64,000 nt of DNA. Origin: Rhizobium sophoriradicis. Lineage in GTDB: Bacteria > Pseudomonadota > Alphaproteobacteria > Rhizobiales > Rhizobiaceae. Within the stretch, counting starts at the first letter, position 1. Every line of letters starts with the position of its first letter. The position numbers and the translations under genes were made by a program. The notes beneath the pieces were generated by a model. That model had not been told where the DNA came from. It made no database searches and was given only the letters and a program-made list of their open reading frames with translations. This document shows, piece by piece, positions 52,597 to 62,319 of this stretch. The stretch covers positions 176,839 to 240,838 of the forward strand of contig NZ_RQIH01000012.1 of NCBI RefSeq assembly GCF_003939025.1. Direction: 5' to 3'.

Positions 52597-52916
52597 AAAC
52601 GGGCGCGGCTGGAGCAAGTCCGGCAAGGCTGTGAAGTGCCTGAGCCGCCGCAATGCCTACATCTAAATAATAAAATCCACCCGTTCCGGGTTGAAGTCGA
52701 GCCGCTCCGATGCGCGGCTCGACTTGTCATATCTTCCACACAAATCTATGTTTTTGCTGTCGACAGGGCAGCCGGCGCGGGTCGCAGCGCCCTGAGTTGG
52801 AATTCCGATTTGGGCCACCAGGCGATCTTCGATGTTGTCTTTTCGGCCAGATTCAGTATGACGGGGCCCATGCTGCGACGCAGCATGACGTTCTACTCTA
52901 ATGATTTGAGGGAAAT
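52597..52916. other. Intergenic region with terminator before the UDP-glucose dehydrogenase gene
   Basis: Contains the hairpin at 52694-52725 and the promoter of the downstream gene; no gene supported. Confidence 0.5.
52694..52725. terminator. Hairpin terminator after the BTLCP gene
   Basis: Perfect 12-bp stem, AAGTCGAGCCGC (52694-52705) with GCGGCTCGACTT (52714-52725), 8-nt loop; only a short T-containing tail follows. Confidence 0.6.
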
Positions 52917-54245
52917 ATGCGCATCACGATGATTGGATCAGGCTATGTCGGCCTCGTTTCAGGCGTTTGCTTTGCGGATTTCGGCCACGACGTCATCTGC
53001 GTCGACAAGGATCTGAGTAAGATCGAGGCCCTTCGCGAAGGCCGCATTCCGATTTACGAGCCAGGTCTCGATCAACTGGTCGCCGAAAACACCAGCACCG
53101 GCCGCCTGTCCTTTTCGACGGATGTCGGCGAAAGCGTTCGTGGCGCCGACGTCGTGTTCATCGCGGTCGGCACGCCCTCCCGCCGGGGCGACGGCCATGC
53201 CGATCTCTCCTACGTCTATGCGGCTGCACGCGAGATCGCCACCTATGTGGAAGGCTTCACCGTCGTCGTCACCAAGTCGACGGTGCCGGTTGGCACGGGG
53301 GATGAGGTCGAGCGCATAATCCGCGAAACCAATCCAACAGCCGATGTCGCTGTCGTTTCCAATCCCGAGTTCCTCCGCGAGGGCGCGGCGATCGAAGATT
53401 TCAAGCGCCCCGACCGCATCGTCGTCGGCCTGAACGACGACCGGGCCCGCGAAGCCATGACCGAAGTCTATCGTCCGCTTTATCTCAATCAGGCGCCGCT
53501 GGTCTTCACCTCCCGCCGCACCTCCGAACTGATCAAATATGCTGCCAACGCCTTCCTCGCGATGAAGATTACCTTCATCAACGAGATCGCCGATCTCTGT
53601 GAGCGGGTTGATGCAAATGTCCAGGACGTTTCGCGCGGCATCGGTCTCGACGGCCGTATCGGCGCCAAGTTCCTGCACGCCGGTCCGGGTTACGGCGGCT
53701 CGTGCTTCCCCAAGGACACGCTGGCTCTGGCCAAGACCGCGCAGGATTTCGACGCGCCGGTCCGTCTCATCGAGACGACGATCTCGATCAACGACAACCG
53801 CAAGCGGGCGATGGGACGCAAGGTGATTTCGGCGGTCGGCGGCGACATTCGCGGCAAGAAGATCGCGATTCTCGGCCTGACCTTCAAGCCGAACACCGAC
53901 GACATGCGCGACAGCCCGGCAATCGCCATCATCCAGACCCTGCAGGACAATGGAGCCCAGGTGGTCGGCTACGATCCCGAAGGCATGGATAACGCCCGCA
54001 AGGTCATCGAGAACATCGAGTATGCGAGCGGCCCCTATGAAGCAGCCGCTGGCGCGGACGCGCTGGTCATCGTCACCGAATGGAACCAATTCCGTGCGCT
54101 CGATTTCAATCGCCTGAAGCAGTCGATGCGGGCTCCGGTCCTGGTCGACCTGCGCAATATCTACCGCAGCGACGAGATCCACAAACACGGTTTCACCTAT
54201 ACCGGCATCGGCACCAATCTCTTCCAGGAAACGACCAACTCCTGA
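52917..54245 (+). CDS. rkpK: UDP-glucose 6-dehydrogenase
   Basis: 442 aa. Oxidises UDP-glucose to UDP-glucuronate with two NAD+. Rossmann motif MIGSGYVGLVSGVCFADFG at the start; catalytic Cys in GPGYGGSCFPKD (about 262); VTKSTVPVGTG, NPEFLREGAAI and LTFKPNTDDMRDSPA are family signatures. Provides the donor for PssDE-type glucuronosyltransfer, for the UXS-like enzyme at 3.0 kb and for the epimerase at 63.5 kb. Monocistronic with a strong terminator. The rkpK symbol follows rhizobial usage; ugd is the general name. Confidence 0.9.
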   Translation: MRITMIGSGYVGLVSGVCFADFGHDVICVDKDLSKIEALREGRIPIYEPGLDQLVAENTSTGRLSFSTDVGESVRGADVVFIAVGTPSRRGDGHADLSYVYAAAREIATYVEGFTVVVTKSTVPVGTGDEVERIIRETNPTADVAVVSNPEFLREGAAIEDFKRPDRIVVGLNDDRAREAMTEVYRPLYLNQAPLVFTSRRTSELIKYAANAFLAMKITFINEIADLCERVDANVQDVSRGIGLDGRIGAKFLHAGPGYGGSCFPKDTLALAKTAQDFDAPVRLIETTISINDNRKRAMGRKVISAVGGDIRGKKIAILGLTFKPNTDDMRDSPAIAIIQTLQDNGAQVVGYDPEGMDNARKVIENIEYASGPYEAAAGADALVIVTEWNQFRALDFNRLKQSMRAPVLVDLRNIYRSDEIHKHGFTYTGIGTNLFQETTNS

Positions 54246-54272
54246 TAAGGTCTGCAGAGATCCAACATCCTG

Positions 54273-54305
54273 ACGCCGCGGAACATAAAGTCCGCGGCGT
54301 TTTTT
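54273..54305 (+). terminator. Rho-independent terminator after rkpK
   Basis: ACGCCGCGGA (54273-54282) pairs perfectly with TCCGCGGCGT (54291-54300), 8-nt loop, followed by TTTTT to 54305. The clearest intrinsic terminator of the window. Confidence 0.85.
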
Positions 54306-54417
54306 ATGCATGGCGTGCGGAAGTCTGCAGCGGCTCCGGGACAATGACATGGGTGTAAACCAGCAAAGCGCATCGTCGGACACCGCCGATTATCGGACGA
54401 CACCTCGCCCTCCTCTT

Positions 54418-55200
54418 CTACAGGATTCCGACGCGCGTCCCTTTAATCGTCAGCACTGTCAGGCGGCCCGTCGCCGAAACCGCGGTGTCGATTCCGATGC
54501 GTTGCGGACCGAATGTCGGGATTCGCGCCGGAGTGTGTCCGTGGATCACCAGCACAGGAAGCTGCGGCCCTTCGTCGAGAAAGGGCTGCCGGATCCACAT
54601 AAGGTCGCTGTCCTTTTGTTTCTTGAGATCGACGCCGGGTCTGACGCCCGCATGGACAAAGACGACCCTTCCCATCTGCAGCAAGATCGGCAGCGACTCC
54701 AGGAATTGGATATGCCGCTCCGGTATCATGTTGTGGATGACGCGGGCGATCATTTCGTTTCCAGCCGCCGATTGCAGCAAATGCTCGATGTCGATGCCAT
54801 ATGAATTCAGCGTCTCCGTCCCGGCAAAACCAAGCCATTCCAGAAGGCGCGTCGGCTTGCGATAGAGCTTCACCAGCTCCGAATCGTGATTGCCGCACAG
54901 GGCGATACGCTGAAATCCCGGCGGCGGCGGCTTGCTCAGGAATTCCAGCACTGCGCTCGAATCCGGCCCGCGATCGACATAATCGCCGAGCAGGAGAATG
55001 AGTTTCGGCCCCGGAATGCGTTCGGCATCCGCTTCGATGCGGCGATGCGCCTCGACGAGTTCGCTATAACATCCGTGGACATCGCTCATTGCATAGACCG
55101 CGGCGAAATCGCCTTCGGCATATGTCAGCCGAGCGCGCTTTTTATGGCTGCCAGTCAATATCGGTATCTGTTGTCGCCACGGGACGAGATAGTTAAACAT
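54418..55200 (-). CDS. Calcineurin-like metallophosphatase (serine/threonine phosphatase type)
   Basis: 260 aa from ATG 55200. Motifs: SDVHGCYSEL, LLGDYVDRGPDSS, CGNHDSEL, and the late metal-binding VFVHAGVRPG and VIHGHTPA. These match PPP-type bacterial phosphatases. In-frame ATGs at 55209, 55263 and 55293 are alternative starts; none has a strong ribosome-binding site. The enzyme could remove phosphates from Ser/Thr or Tyr proteins, or hydrolyse nucleotides. No link with EPS is visible beyond position. Confidence 0.82.
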   Translation of the reverse strand: MFNYLVPWRQQIPILTGSHKKRARLTYAEGDFAAVYAMSDVHGCYSELVEAHRRIEADAERIPGPKLILLLGDYVDRGPDSSAVLEFLSKPPPPGFQRIALCGNHDSELVKLYRKPTRLLEWLGFAGTETLNSYGIDIEHLLQSAAGNEMIARVIHNMIPERHIQFLESLPILLQMGRVVFVHAGVRPGVDLKKQKDSDLMWIRQPFLDEGPQLPVLVIHGHTPARIPTFGPQRIGIDTAVSATGRLTVLTIKGTRVGIL

Positions 55201-55951
55201 GTAACCCATTTGTGAAACCCGGCCGTGTGGCGGGCTGTCGGATCTGATCCATTTCTCACCCATTGCCGCAACGGCACGAAGTTTAGTGATCATAAGAAGT
55301 TGGCCTGAACGCGGCCCCGTCGACATTGTAGCTGGAACCTATTGCCACATTCAAAACGAGGACCCATCGCCCTTTTGCTGAACCGCCTGCGCCAGGCTCG
55401 CCTGGCTGGTCGCGGCTGCGCGTCCGGCACATCGGGCAATGACCATCGTCCATCCTCGTCGCGCCCGGTGGAAAGCGCAAGCGTCTCCTGCGCGGTCGCC
55501 ATCCGGGCGCCAAGCGCTTGAACGATTTTCGCATCGTGATGACCGACGAGAATGCGAGGAATCTCGCCTGCCGATCGGTTGTCGACGGCACGTGGTCAGG
55601 GTTCCTCACGCCGCTCGACGGGCATAGCAAAACGGCTGCCACGAACAAAGCACGTCGTATTGATCCATAATAGAGAAGATGTTTCGATTAATATTTCCAA
55701 GTCCCTTATTTAGGCTGGTTAACGGTTGATTAATCCTGTGTTTCTTTACCAGATTCTTCAAAATTTAGCTGCATTACCCAATATTTCTTCACTTGGAAGA
55801 ACCGGAGACTGTTAATTTTCCACAGGCGGGGCCTTCGAAAAAGCTGCATTAATCAACTAAAACGAGAGGTGCCAGGAAAAAATGAACGTTAAAGCAGATC
55901 ACTCTTGACGACCTTGCGACACCGCATAAAGATGGCGCGTTGCGAGCGCGA
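55201..55951. other. Long intergenic region, partly AT-rich
   Basis: About 750 bases without a gene I can support. 55283-55648 has open frames on both strands with Arg/Pro-rich products and no ribosome-binding site. 55680-55850 is AT-rich and probably includes the promoter of the KTSC gene. Confidence 0.5.
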
Positions 55952-56203
55952 ATGACATTGTTGATCCAGAATCTCAGATCCAAAACTGCGGGGTGCAAAG
56001 TGGAAACTGCGGTTGATTCGAAACTTATCGAGGCGATTACTTACGACGAAGACAGCCGGCATCTACGGGTCTATCTGACCAACGGTCAGAGGAGAGAATA
56101 TGAAGGGGTTCCCAAAGGTGTCGTCGTCGGCTTGACGATGGCGGAGTCACCCGGGAATTTCTATATGAAGGCAATCAGGGGCAAATATCCTCCTCGTCCC
56201 TAG
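55952..56203 (+). CDS. KTSC-domain small protein
   Basis: 83 aa from ATG 55952; a TTG at 55940 is possible. The C-terminal 60 residues match the KTSC domain (VDSKLIEAITYDEDSRHLRV, GQRREYEGVPKGVVVGLTMA, SPGNFYMKAIRGKYP), found alone or at the C-terminus of some lysyl-tRNA synthetases. Function of the free domain is unknown. Confidence 0.72.
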   Translation: MTLLIQNLRSKTAGCKVETAVDSKLIEAITYDEDSRHLRVYLTNGQRREYEGVPKGVVVGLTMAESPGNFYMKAIRGKYPPRP

Positions 56204-56360
56204 AACAGGATGATATTTGTCCCGGTCGGCCTCAATTAAAGAGTTAGAGCACTTTTGGTGGCATCCCTATTGTCGATGCCAGATCGTCGTTTGAGCCGAG
56301 ATGCGGGACCGGTTTTCGCCGGCCCCGCAATTCGGCTGTCGCCGTTGGCGGCGCAATCGA

Positions 56361-56966
56361 TCAATAACTGATGAAGAAATCGCGAATTGCATCGATTTCG
56401 AGCGGCGCGATCTCATGGCCACCGGGATGCCAGACTGTGCCGACCTCGGCGCCGCGGCCTTTCAAGTACTGCGACAATGCTTCGGTCACGGCCATCGGAG
56501 CGATCGGATCCCGCCGTCCGGCCGTCACCAGCACCTTTCTTCCCGCAAGCGTCGAGCGAGCTTCCGGTTGAAACGGAATGAGCGGGTGCATCAACACCGC
56601 CAGGTCGAAGATACCCTTCTCGATCAGCACATTGGCAAGAATATTGGCGCCGTTCGAAAAGCCCAGGCCAACAATACGGGAAGCCTGGTACTCGTCAGCG
56701 GCTGCCTTGACATAGGCGGCCATCTTCTCCGTCGCCCGTGAAAGGTCGGCCATGTCGTAGACCCCCTCACCGCTGCGCCGGAAGAACCGCGCAGCACCAT
56801 GTTCGGAAACGTCGCCGCGAGGAGCAAGAACCGTTGCTTCCGGCAGCAGCTGTCGGCCGAAATCAAAGAGCTGGTTTTCGTCGCCGCCGGTGCCGTGCAA
56901 CACGATCAGAAGCGGTTTGCCGGGTGCGCCGGCATGCAGCCGGTGCACATATCCAGTTTCGGTCAT
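56361..56966 (-). CDS. Alpha/beta hydrolase, phospholipase/carboxylesterase type (MhqD-like)
   Basis: 201 aa. Nucleophile elbow GFSNGA, oxyanion HGTGGDEN, catalytic Asp in GRRDPIAP and His in GGHEI. Directly follows, in the same direction and 11 bases away, a ring-cleaving dioxygenase-like gene. In Bacillus, mhqO and mhqD form such a pair and respond to quinones, so this may be a quinone/electrophile detoxification operon. Substrate not provable here. Confidence 0.8.
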   Translation of the reverse strand: MTETGYVHRLHAGAPGKPLLIVLHGTGGDENQLFDFGRQLLPEATVLAPRGDVSEHGAARFFRRSGEGVYDMADLSRATEKMAAYVKAAADEYQASRIVGLGFSNGANILANVLIEKGIFDLAVLMHPLIPFQPEARSTLAGRKVLVTAGRRDPIAPMAVTEALSQYLKGRGAEVGTVWHPGGHEIAPLEIDAIRDFFISY

Positions 56967-56977
56967 ATCGCCTCTCC

Positions 56978-57910
56978 TTACGCCTCGAGCGGCTGCAGGT
57001 GCTGCTCGAGCAGCGCGCGGAGATGGGCGTGCTGCTGCGGCAGCTTCAGGGCCTCGCCGAGATGGGCCGTATCCTCGTCCCGGTTGAAGCCGGGTTCATT
57101 GGTCGCGACCTCGAACAGAACGCCACCCGGCGTACGGAAATAGATCGCCCAGAAATAATCTCGGTCGATCACCGGGGTCACCTGATAGCCGGTGTCCATC
57201 AGCGCCTTGCGCACTTCGAGCTGGTTTTCACGGTTTTCGACTGCGAAAGCGACATGGTGGACGGAGCCGGCGCCGGGAAGCGCTCGGGCAATGCTCGGCA
57301 TGGTCTCAAGGTCGATCAGATGCGCGCCGTTGCCATCAGGCTTGATCAGCCGTTTGACCCCGTCCCTTTCCTCGGCGATCTCATAGCCCATGAACCTCAG
57401 CAGTTCGGCCGTGGCGCCGTCATCCCTCAGCCGCATGGCGACGGAGTGGAAGCCGCGGATCGCATGATCCTCACTGATGCCGCCATGCGTCCAAGGCTGT
57501 CGGCCGTCGTCCTTGACCTCGACGAGCGCGAAGCCGTCGCCATCGGGACCGGAGAAGTTCAGACGCTTTTCGCCGAAGCTCTCCTCAGCCTTCAGGCCGC
57601 CGACACCGAGCGCGGCAAAGCGATCGCTCCAGAAGCCGAGCGAACCTTGCGGAACGGAAAACACCGTCGTACCGACCTCACCGGTGCCGGGCCGCCCCTG
57701 CGCCATTTTCGGAAACGGGAAGTAGGTCATGATCGTGCCTGGCGCACCGGTCTCGTCACCATAATAGAGATGATAGACATCGGGGGCGTCGAAATTCACC
57801 GTCTTCTTGACGCGGCGAAGGCCGAGCGCATGGGTAAAGAACTGATTGTTGGTGCGGGCGTCCTCCGCCATCGACGTGACGTGGTGCAGACCCTTGATTT
57901 GATCGAGCAT
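56978..57910 (-). CDS. Ring-cleaving dioxygenase-like VOC protein (MhqO-like)
   Basis: 310 aa from ATG 57910. Two vicinal-oxygen-chelate halves; metal ligands likely in IKGLHHVTSMAED, GSVHHVAFAVE and GVLFEVATNEPGF. The length equals that of MhqO/YkcA proteins. The open frame upstream (to 58006) is Arg/Lys-rich and probably not translated. Operon with the hydrolase at 56361. Confidence 0.82.
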   Translation of the reverse strand: MLDQIKGLHHVTSMAEDARTNNQFFTHALGLRRVKKTVNFDAPDVYHLYYGDETGAPGTIMTYFPFPKMAQGRPGTGEVGTTVFSVPQGSLGFWSDRFAALGVGGLKAEESFGEKRLNFSGPDGDGFALVEVKDDGRQPWTHGGISEDHAIRGFHSVAMRLRDDGATAELLRFMGYEIAEERDGVKRLIKPDGNGAHLIDLETMPSIARALPGAGSVHHVAFAVENRENQLEVRKALMDTGYQVTPVIDRDYFWAIYFRTPGGVLFEVATNEPGFNRDEDTAHLGEALKLPQQHAHLRALLEQHLQPLEA

Positions 57911-58045
57911 GTGAGACCCCTTTTTTGCCCGCCGCTTGCGGGCTTTCGATGGATCATAAATGCGCTCGGTCATGCCTCCGGAATAGACCTGCAGACCAAA
58001 ACGCATTGTCTCCTTTTTGTGAACGCTGATCCATGCGCGTTCACT

Positions 58046-58747
58046 TTAAGAACCATGAGGATCGACCGGTAGCCGCCAGTCGATCGGCGCGCGCCCGCGC
58101 GACTGCAGGAAGGCATTCGCCTTGGAAAAATGCTTGCAGCCGAAAAAGCCATTATGGGCTGAAAGCGGCGACGGATGCGGCGCCTTGAGCACCATATGCC
58201 GCGCCGTATCGACAAAGGCCGCCTTGCGCTGGGCATAAGAACCCCAGAGCATGAAGACGACGGCTTCGCATTCGTCGTTGACCTTGCCGATGACGGCATC
58301 GGTGAAGCGCTCCCAACCCTTGCCCTGATGGGCAGCCGCCTGCCCTTCCTCGACTGTCAGCACGCTGTTCAGCAGCAGCACGCCCTGCCGTGCCCAATGC
58401 TCGAGAAAACCGTGGCGCGCCGGCGCTATACCGAGATCCGTCTCCATCTCCTTGTAGATATTGACGAGCGAGGGCGGTATGCGCACGCCGGGCCGGACGC
58501 TGAAACATAATCCATGCGCCTGCCCTAGCCCGTGATAGGGATCCTGACCGAGGATGACGGCCTTAACGTTGGCGATCGGTGTCAGATCAAGCGCTCGGAA
58601 ATATTCGCTGCCTTTGGGAAATATCCGTTTTCCGACCTGCTTCTGCGCGACCAAAAAAGATTTGAGCTGCTGCATGTACGGGCTTGAGAACTCCCCCTCG
58701 AGGACAGACTTCCAGCTCTCCTCGAGACTGACGGATGTATCGCTCAT
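58046..58747 (-). CDS. ung: Uracil-DNA glycosylase, family 1
   Basis: 233 aa from ATG 58747 (alternative ATG 58783). Removes uracil from DNA in base-excision repair. Family signatures: VILGQDPYHG with the catalytic Asp, LLLNSVLTVEEG, VFMLWGSYAQ and the DNA-binding loop HPSPLSAHNGFFG. Full length. A housekeeping gene that marks the end of the EPS-specific part on this side. Confidence 0.92.
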   Translation of the reverse strand: MSDTSVSLEESWKSVLEGEFSSPYMQQLKSFLVAQKQVGKRIFPKGSEYFRALDLTPIANVKAVILGQDPYHGLGQAHGLCFSVRPGVRIPPSLVNIYKEMETDLGIAPARHGFLEHWARQGVLLLNSVLTVEEGQAAAHQGKGWERFTDAVIGKVNDECEAVVFMLWGSYAQRKAAFVDTARHMVLKAPHPSPLSAHNGFFGCKHFSKANAFLQSRGRAPIDWRLPVDPHGS

Positions 58748-58973
58748 CAGCAAACCTTCGACATGGGACAAAACGACGGACATACGGTTCTAACAAAATA
58801 GGCTGAAGCCGCAATGCCTGTCGGCCTCGCGGCCCCTTCGAAACCTGGCGAGTGGGCGCAAACCTTATTGGTGACTCCATCGTCCGTGTTTAACTATAAG
58901 CCTGCTTCGGTATTTACGCCGGCTGGTGGGCTGAGTAGAACTTTGATCGTGACAATCGGAGCTTGTCTTCAAA

Positions 58974-60398
58974 ATGAAATTCGGCACGAGCGGCCTTCGC
59001 GGACTTTCAGTCGATCTCAAGGGACGGGCATCCGCCCTCTACGCTACCGCGTTCGGCAAATATCTGCTGGAGACCGGCAAGGCACGGGCCGGCGACATCA
59101 TTCTAATCGGACGTGACTTTCGCGATTCGAGCCCTGAAATCTCGGCGAATTGTGCCGGTGCGCTGACGGCACTCGGATTCCGTGTGTTCGACTGCGGCAA
59201 TGTGCCGACGCCGGCCCTCGCGCTTTATGGCCTCGAAAGCAAGGCCGCCTGCCTGATGGTCACGGGCTCGCATATCCCAGCGGACCGCAACGGCATCAAA
59301 TTCTATCGCCCGGACGGCGAGATCGACAAATCGGACGAGGCCGCGATCACCGCACAGGCAGCCGAGATCGAACGAAGCGGCAAAGCACTGGTCGAGGCGC
59401 CGGCCAAGATGGAAGATCATGAGGCGATCTGCCGGCAGCTGTTTTTCGAACGCAATACGGCCCTGCTTCCGCAAGGTGCGCTATCCGGGCTGAAGATCGG
59501 CGTCTACCAGCACAGTACGGTGGCTCGCGACCTGCTGATCGAAGTTCTCGCCCACTACGGTGCCGAGATCACCGCCCTCGGGCGTTCGGAGAGTTTCATA
59601 CCGGTCGACACCGAAGCCGTTTCCGACGAGACGATCGCGCTGATGAGGCGCTGGGTCTCCGAGCATAAATTCGATGCAATCGTTTCGACCGACGGCGACG
59701 GCGACCGCCCCCTGGTCGCGGACGAAACCGGCACGCCCCTGCGCGGCGACCTTCTCGGCCTTGTCGCCGCCAACTTCTTGCGAGCCCGCACGGTGGTGAC
59801 ACCCGTGACCTCCAATTCCGGCATCGAGGCCGCCGGCACTTTCACCGTCAGGCGCACGCGTGTCGGCTCGCCCTTCGTCATATCAGGCATGGAAGAGGCG
59901 GTGGCAGCCGGCGAGGATAACGTCATGGGCTTTGAAGCCAATGGCGGCTTGCTGACCGCAACCACGTTCGACGTCAATGGCCGGAAACTGCGCCCCCTGC
60001 CGACGCGTGACTGTTTTATTCCCATGCTCGCAATCCTGTCGCTCGCCGCCGCTCGCAGGCAGCCGCTTTCTGCCGTTGCCGCCTCTTACAAGCTGCCGTT
60101 CGCCGCTGCCGATCGTCTGGAGAATTTCCCCGTCGAGACGAGCGCGGCTTTGATGGAACATCTGCGCGCCTCGGATGAAAATCTTGCCTCTTTCCTGCAG
60201 CCGATCGGCGCGGTAGCGACAAAATCCGACATCGATGGGCTTCGGGTGACATTGAGGGATGGCCGGATCATCCACTTCCGCCCGTCCGGCAATGCTCCCG
60301 AAATGCGCTGCTACGTGGAGGCAGGGAGTGAATCCGCGGCTCTCGACCTGCTGCACAGCGGCCTCGACAGGATAAGAGGCTGGGCAGCCGCCCGCTAA
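58974..60398 (+). CDS. noeK: Phosphomannomutase (NoeK-like)
   Basis: 474 aa. Alpha-D-phosphohexomutase: phosphoserine loop VTGSHIPADRNG (about 97-108), metal loop STDGDGDRPL, sugar-binding GFEANGG and the phosphate-binding RPSGNAPEMR near the C-terminus. Converts mannose-6-phosphate to mannose-1-phosphate. Followed after 39 bases by the GDP-mannose-forming enzyme, so the two provide GDP-mannose. NoeK/NoeJ are the names of such a pair in rhizobia making fucosylated Nod factors, but the enzymes also serve EPS and LPS. Confidence 0.85.
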   Translation: MKFGTSGLRGLSVDLKGRASALYATAFGKYLLETGKARAGDIILIGRDFRDSSPEISANCAGALTALGFRVFDCGNVPTPALALYGLESKAACLMVTGSHIPADRNGIKFYRPDGEIDKSDEAAITAQAAEIERSGKALVEAPAKMEDHEAICRQLFFERNTALLPQGALSGLKIGVYQHSTVARDLLIEVLAHYGAEITALGRSESFIPVDTEAVSDETIALMRRWVSEHKFDAIVSTDGDGDRPLVADETGTPLRGDLLGLVAANFLRARTVVTPVTSNSGIEAAGTFTVRRTRVGSPFVISGMEEAVAAGEDNVMGFEANGGLLTATTFDVNGRKLRPLPTRDCFIPMLAILSLAAARRQPLSAVAASYKLPFAAADRLENFPVETSAALMEHLRASDENLASFLQPIGAVATKSDIDGLRVTLRDGRIIHFRPSGNAPEMRCYVEAGSESAALDLLHSGLDRIRGWAAAR

Positions 60399-60437
60399 CA
60401 TGCAACGAATAAGCCGTTTATTTCAAGGAACCCGCCT

Positions 60438-61865
60438 ATGACGCAGAAAATCGTTCCCGTGATCATGGCCGGCGGCAAAGGCACGCGCCTCTGGCCGCTT
60501 TCCCGCGCCACCGCGCCGAAACAATTCATCCAGTTCGTCGGCGACAAGACGCTGTTTCAGGATACGCTCGAACGCGTTTCCGATCCCGAGCTCTATGAAG
60601 CCCCGATCATCGTCACAAATGAAGACTTCCGCTTTCTGGTCGCCGAGCAGGCGCGCGAGCTCGCCCGTCCGCTCGCCGCCGTCCTGCTCGAACCGGTTGC
60701 CCGCAATACTGCCGCGGCGGTCGCGGCCGCAGCGACGCTGGCCGGCGACCTTTTCGGCAAGAATGCCATCATCCAGATGCTCGCTTCGGATCACGAGATT
60801 CTCGCCGATAAAAGCTATTTCGACTGTATCCGCATCGCCCGCGAGGCGGCTGCCGACGGCAGGCTTGTCACCTTCGGGATCAACCCGACCGAACCGGCGA
60901 CGGGTTACGGCTATATCGAGATCGGCGACGCGCTGGAGAACGGCGCTCACAAGGTGAGCCGCTTCGTCGAGAAACCGGCGCTGGAAGAAGCCCAGCGGAT
61001 GCTCGCCGACGGCGGCTTTTACTGGAATTCGGGCATCTTCATGTTCCCGGTAACGGAACTTCTTGCCGAGCTTCAGGAATATGCACCGGAGGTGCTCAAA
61101 GCCGCAAGCAAGGCTGTTTTCAAGGCAAGCCGCGACCTCGACTTCACCCGACTCGATGCCGACCATTTCGCCAAGAGCCCTGACATATCGATCGATTATG
61201 CGATCATGGAAAAGACTTCGAAGGCAGCCGTCGTTCCCTCGCCGTTCCGATGGTCCGATATGGGCAGCTGGGATGCCGTGTGGAAATCGGGAAAGCGCGA
61301 CGATAACGGCAATGTCGCGGCCGCGAATACGACCGTGGTCAATACCCGCAATTCGCTGGTCATGACCCATGGCGTGCATCTTGCCGTCCAGGGCATGGAG
61401 GATGTCGCCGTCATCGCCAGCGAGGACGCGGTCTACGTCGGACGGCTCAAGGACAGCCAGAATGTCGGACAATTGGTCAAGATGCTGGCCTCCTCTTCGG
61501 CGACAGCGAAGTTCACCGAAACGCATCCGACGTCCTACCGCCCCTGGGGCGGCTATACCTCCATCTTCAACGGCGACCGCTTTCAGGTGAAGCGCATCTT
61601 CGTCACGCCCGGCAAGAAGCTTTCGCTGCAAAAACACCACCACCGCTCCGAACACTGGGTCGTCGTCAAGGGAACGGCCGAAGTGACGGTTGGTGAGAAT
61701 GTGCGCATGCTGCGCGAGAACGAAAGCGTCTACATTCCGCTCGGCGAAGTCCATCGTCTCGCCAATCCCGGCAAAATCCTCCTCGAACTCATCGAGGTAC
61801 AGACGGGCTCCTATCTCGGCGAGGATGACATCATCCGCATCGTCGACGAGTTCGGAAGAACGTGA
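60438..61865 (+). CDS. noeJ: Bifunctional mannose-1-phosphate guanylyltransferase / mannose-6-phosphate isomerase (NoeJ/ManC-like)
   Basis: 475 aa. N-terminal nucleotidyltransferase with MAGGKGTRLWPLSR and FVEKPALEEA; C-terminal cupin of the type II isomerase (QKHHHRSEHWVVVKGTAEV, ENESVYIPLGEVHRLANPG). Produces GDP-mannose, and probably mannose-6-phosphate from fructose-6-phosphate. AAGGA is upstream. Forms an operon with the phosphomannomutase. Confidence 0.9.
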   Translation: MTQKIVPVIMAGGKGTRLWPLSRATAPKQFIQFVGDKTLFQDTLERVSDPELYEAPIIVTNEDFRFLVAEQARELARPLAAVLLEPVARNTAAAVAAAATLAGDLFGKNAIIQMLASDHEILADKSYFDCIRIAREAAADGRLVTFGINPTEPATGYGYIEIGDALENGAHKVSRFVEKPALEEAQRMLADGGFYWNSGIFMFPVTELLAELQEYAPEVLKAASKAVFKASRDLDFTRLDADHFAKSPDISIDYAIMEKTSKAAVVPSPFRWSDMGSWDAVWKSGKRDDNGNVAAANTTVVNTRNSLVMTHGVHLAVQGMEDVAVIASEDAVYVGRLKDSQNVGQLVKMLASSSATAKFTETHPTSYRPWGGYTSIFNGDRFQVKRIFVTPGKKLSLQKHHHRSEHWVVVKGTAEVTVGENVRMLRENESVYIPLGEVHRLANPGKILLELIEVQTGSYLGEDDIIRIVDEFGRT

Positions 61866-62000
61866 GGCAGGCTTCGGAACGGCCGGCGGGCTCAAGACAA
61901 CTCGCCGCCGGTTCCGTCCCGATCAGCATTGCTGTTGAATTTTCTCTCGGGATTCTCGTAGAATGAGGACGCCGACCGACATGACCGGAGATATCCCCTG

Positions 62001-62306
62001 ATGCGTATCCTGCCCGCCCTCGCCGGATTTCTTTCACTCATGCTGCCGGTCATGGCGTTCGCCCAGACAGCGAATATGCGCGTTGCAAGCGAGGCCGAAA
62101 TTCGCCAGCACCTGCCCGGCACGGCGGAGCTGAAAGAAAGCAGCAACGGCTACGAATATCGCGAGGGCAACGAGAATGGCTACAAGATAGAAAACGGCCA
62201 GGTCTGCGTTCTGTTTCCCAATAAGTCGAAGGATTGCGTCAGCGTGAAAACCGACGGCAAGACCTTCCAGATGATCGACCGGAAAGGCGGCCGAACGCGA
62301 TTCTGA
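62001..62306 (+). CDS. Small exported protein of unknown function
   Basis: 101 aa. Signal peptide (RILPALAGFLSLMLPVMAFA, cut before QTANMR). The mature part is polar and has two Cys (GQVCVLF, KDCVSV), probably a disulfide. It has no membrane segment or known domain. Small periplasmic proteins of this type are frequent in rhizobia. It converges on the gene at 62320. Confidence 0.65.
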   Translation: MRILPALAGFLSLMLPVMAFAQTANMRVASEAEIRQHLPGTAELKESSNGYEYREGNENGYKIENGQVCVLFPNKSKDCVSVKTDGKTFQMIDRKGGRTRF

Positions 62307-62319
62307 CTTGCCGCATGCG

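Noticed and set aside
52959..54383. Minus-strand ORF of 474 aa opposite UDP-glucose dehydrogenase
   Set aside because: Antisense shadow; no start region or domain; runs through the rkpK terminator.
55283..55648. Minus-strand ORF of 121 aa
   Set aside because: Arg/Gly/Pro-rich, no start signal, no domain; possibly a decayed gene but nothing identifiable.
56204..56360. Sequence resembling a common rhizobial repeat (AGAACAGGATGAT...)
   Set aside because: Only one arm is present and copy number cannot be checked; not enough to list as a repeat.
60423..61895. Minus-strand ORF of 490 aa opposite the noeJ-like gene
   Set aside because: Antisense shadow of an enzyme with all motifs intact.
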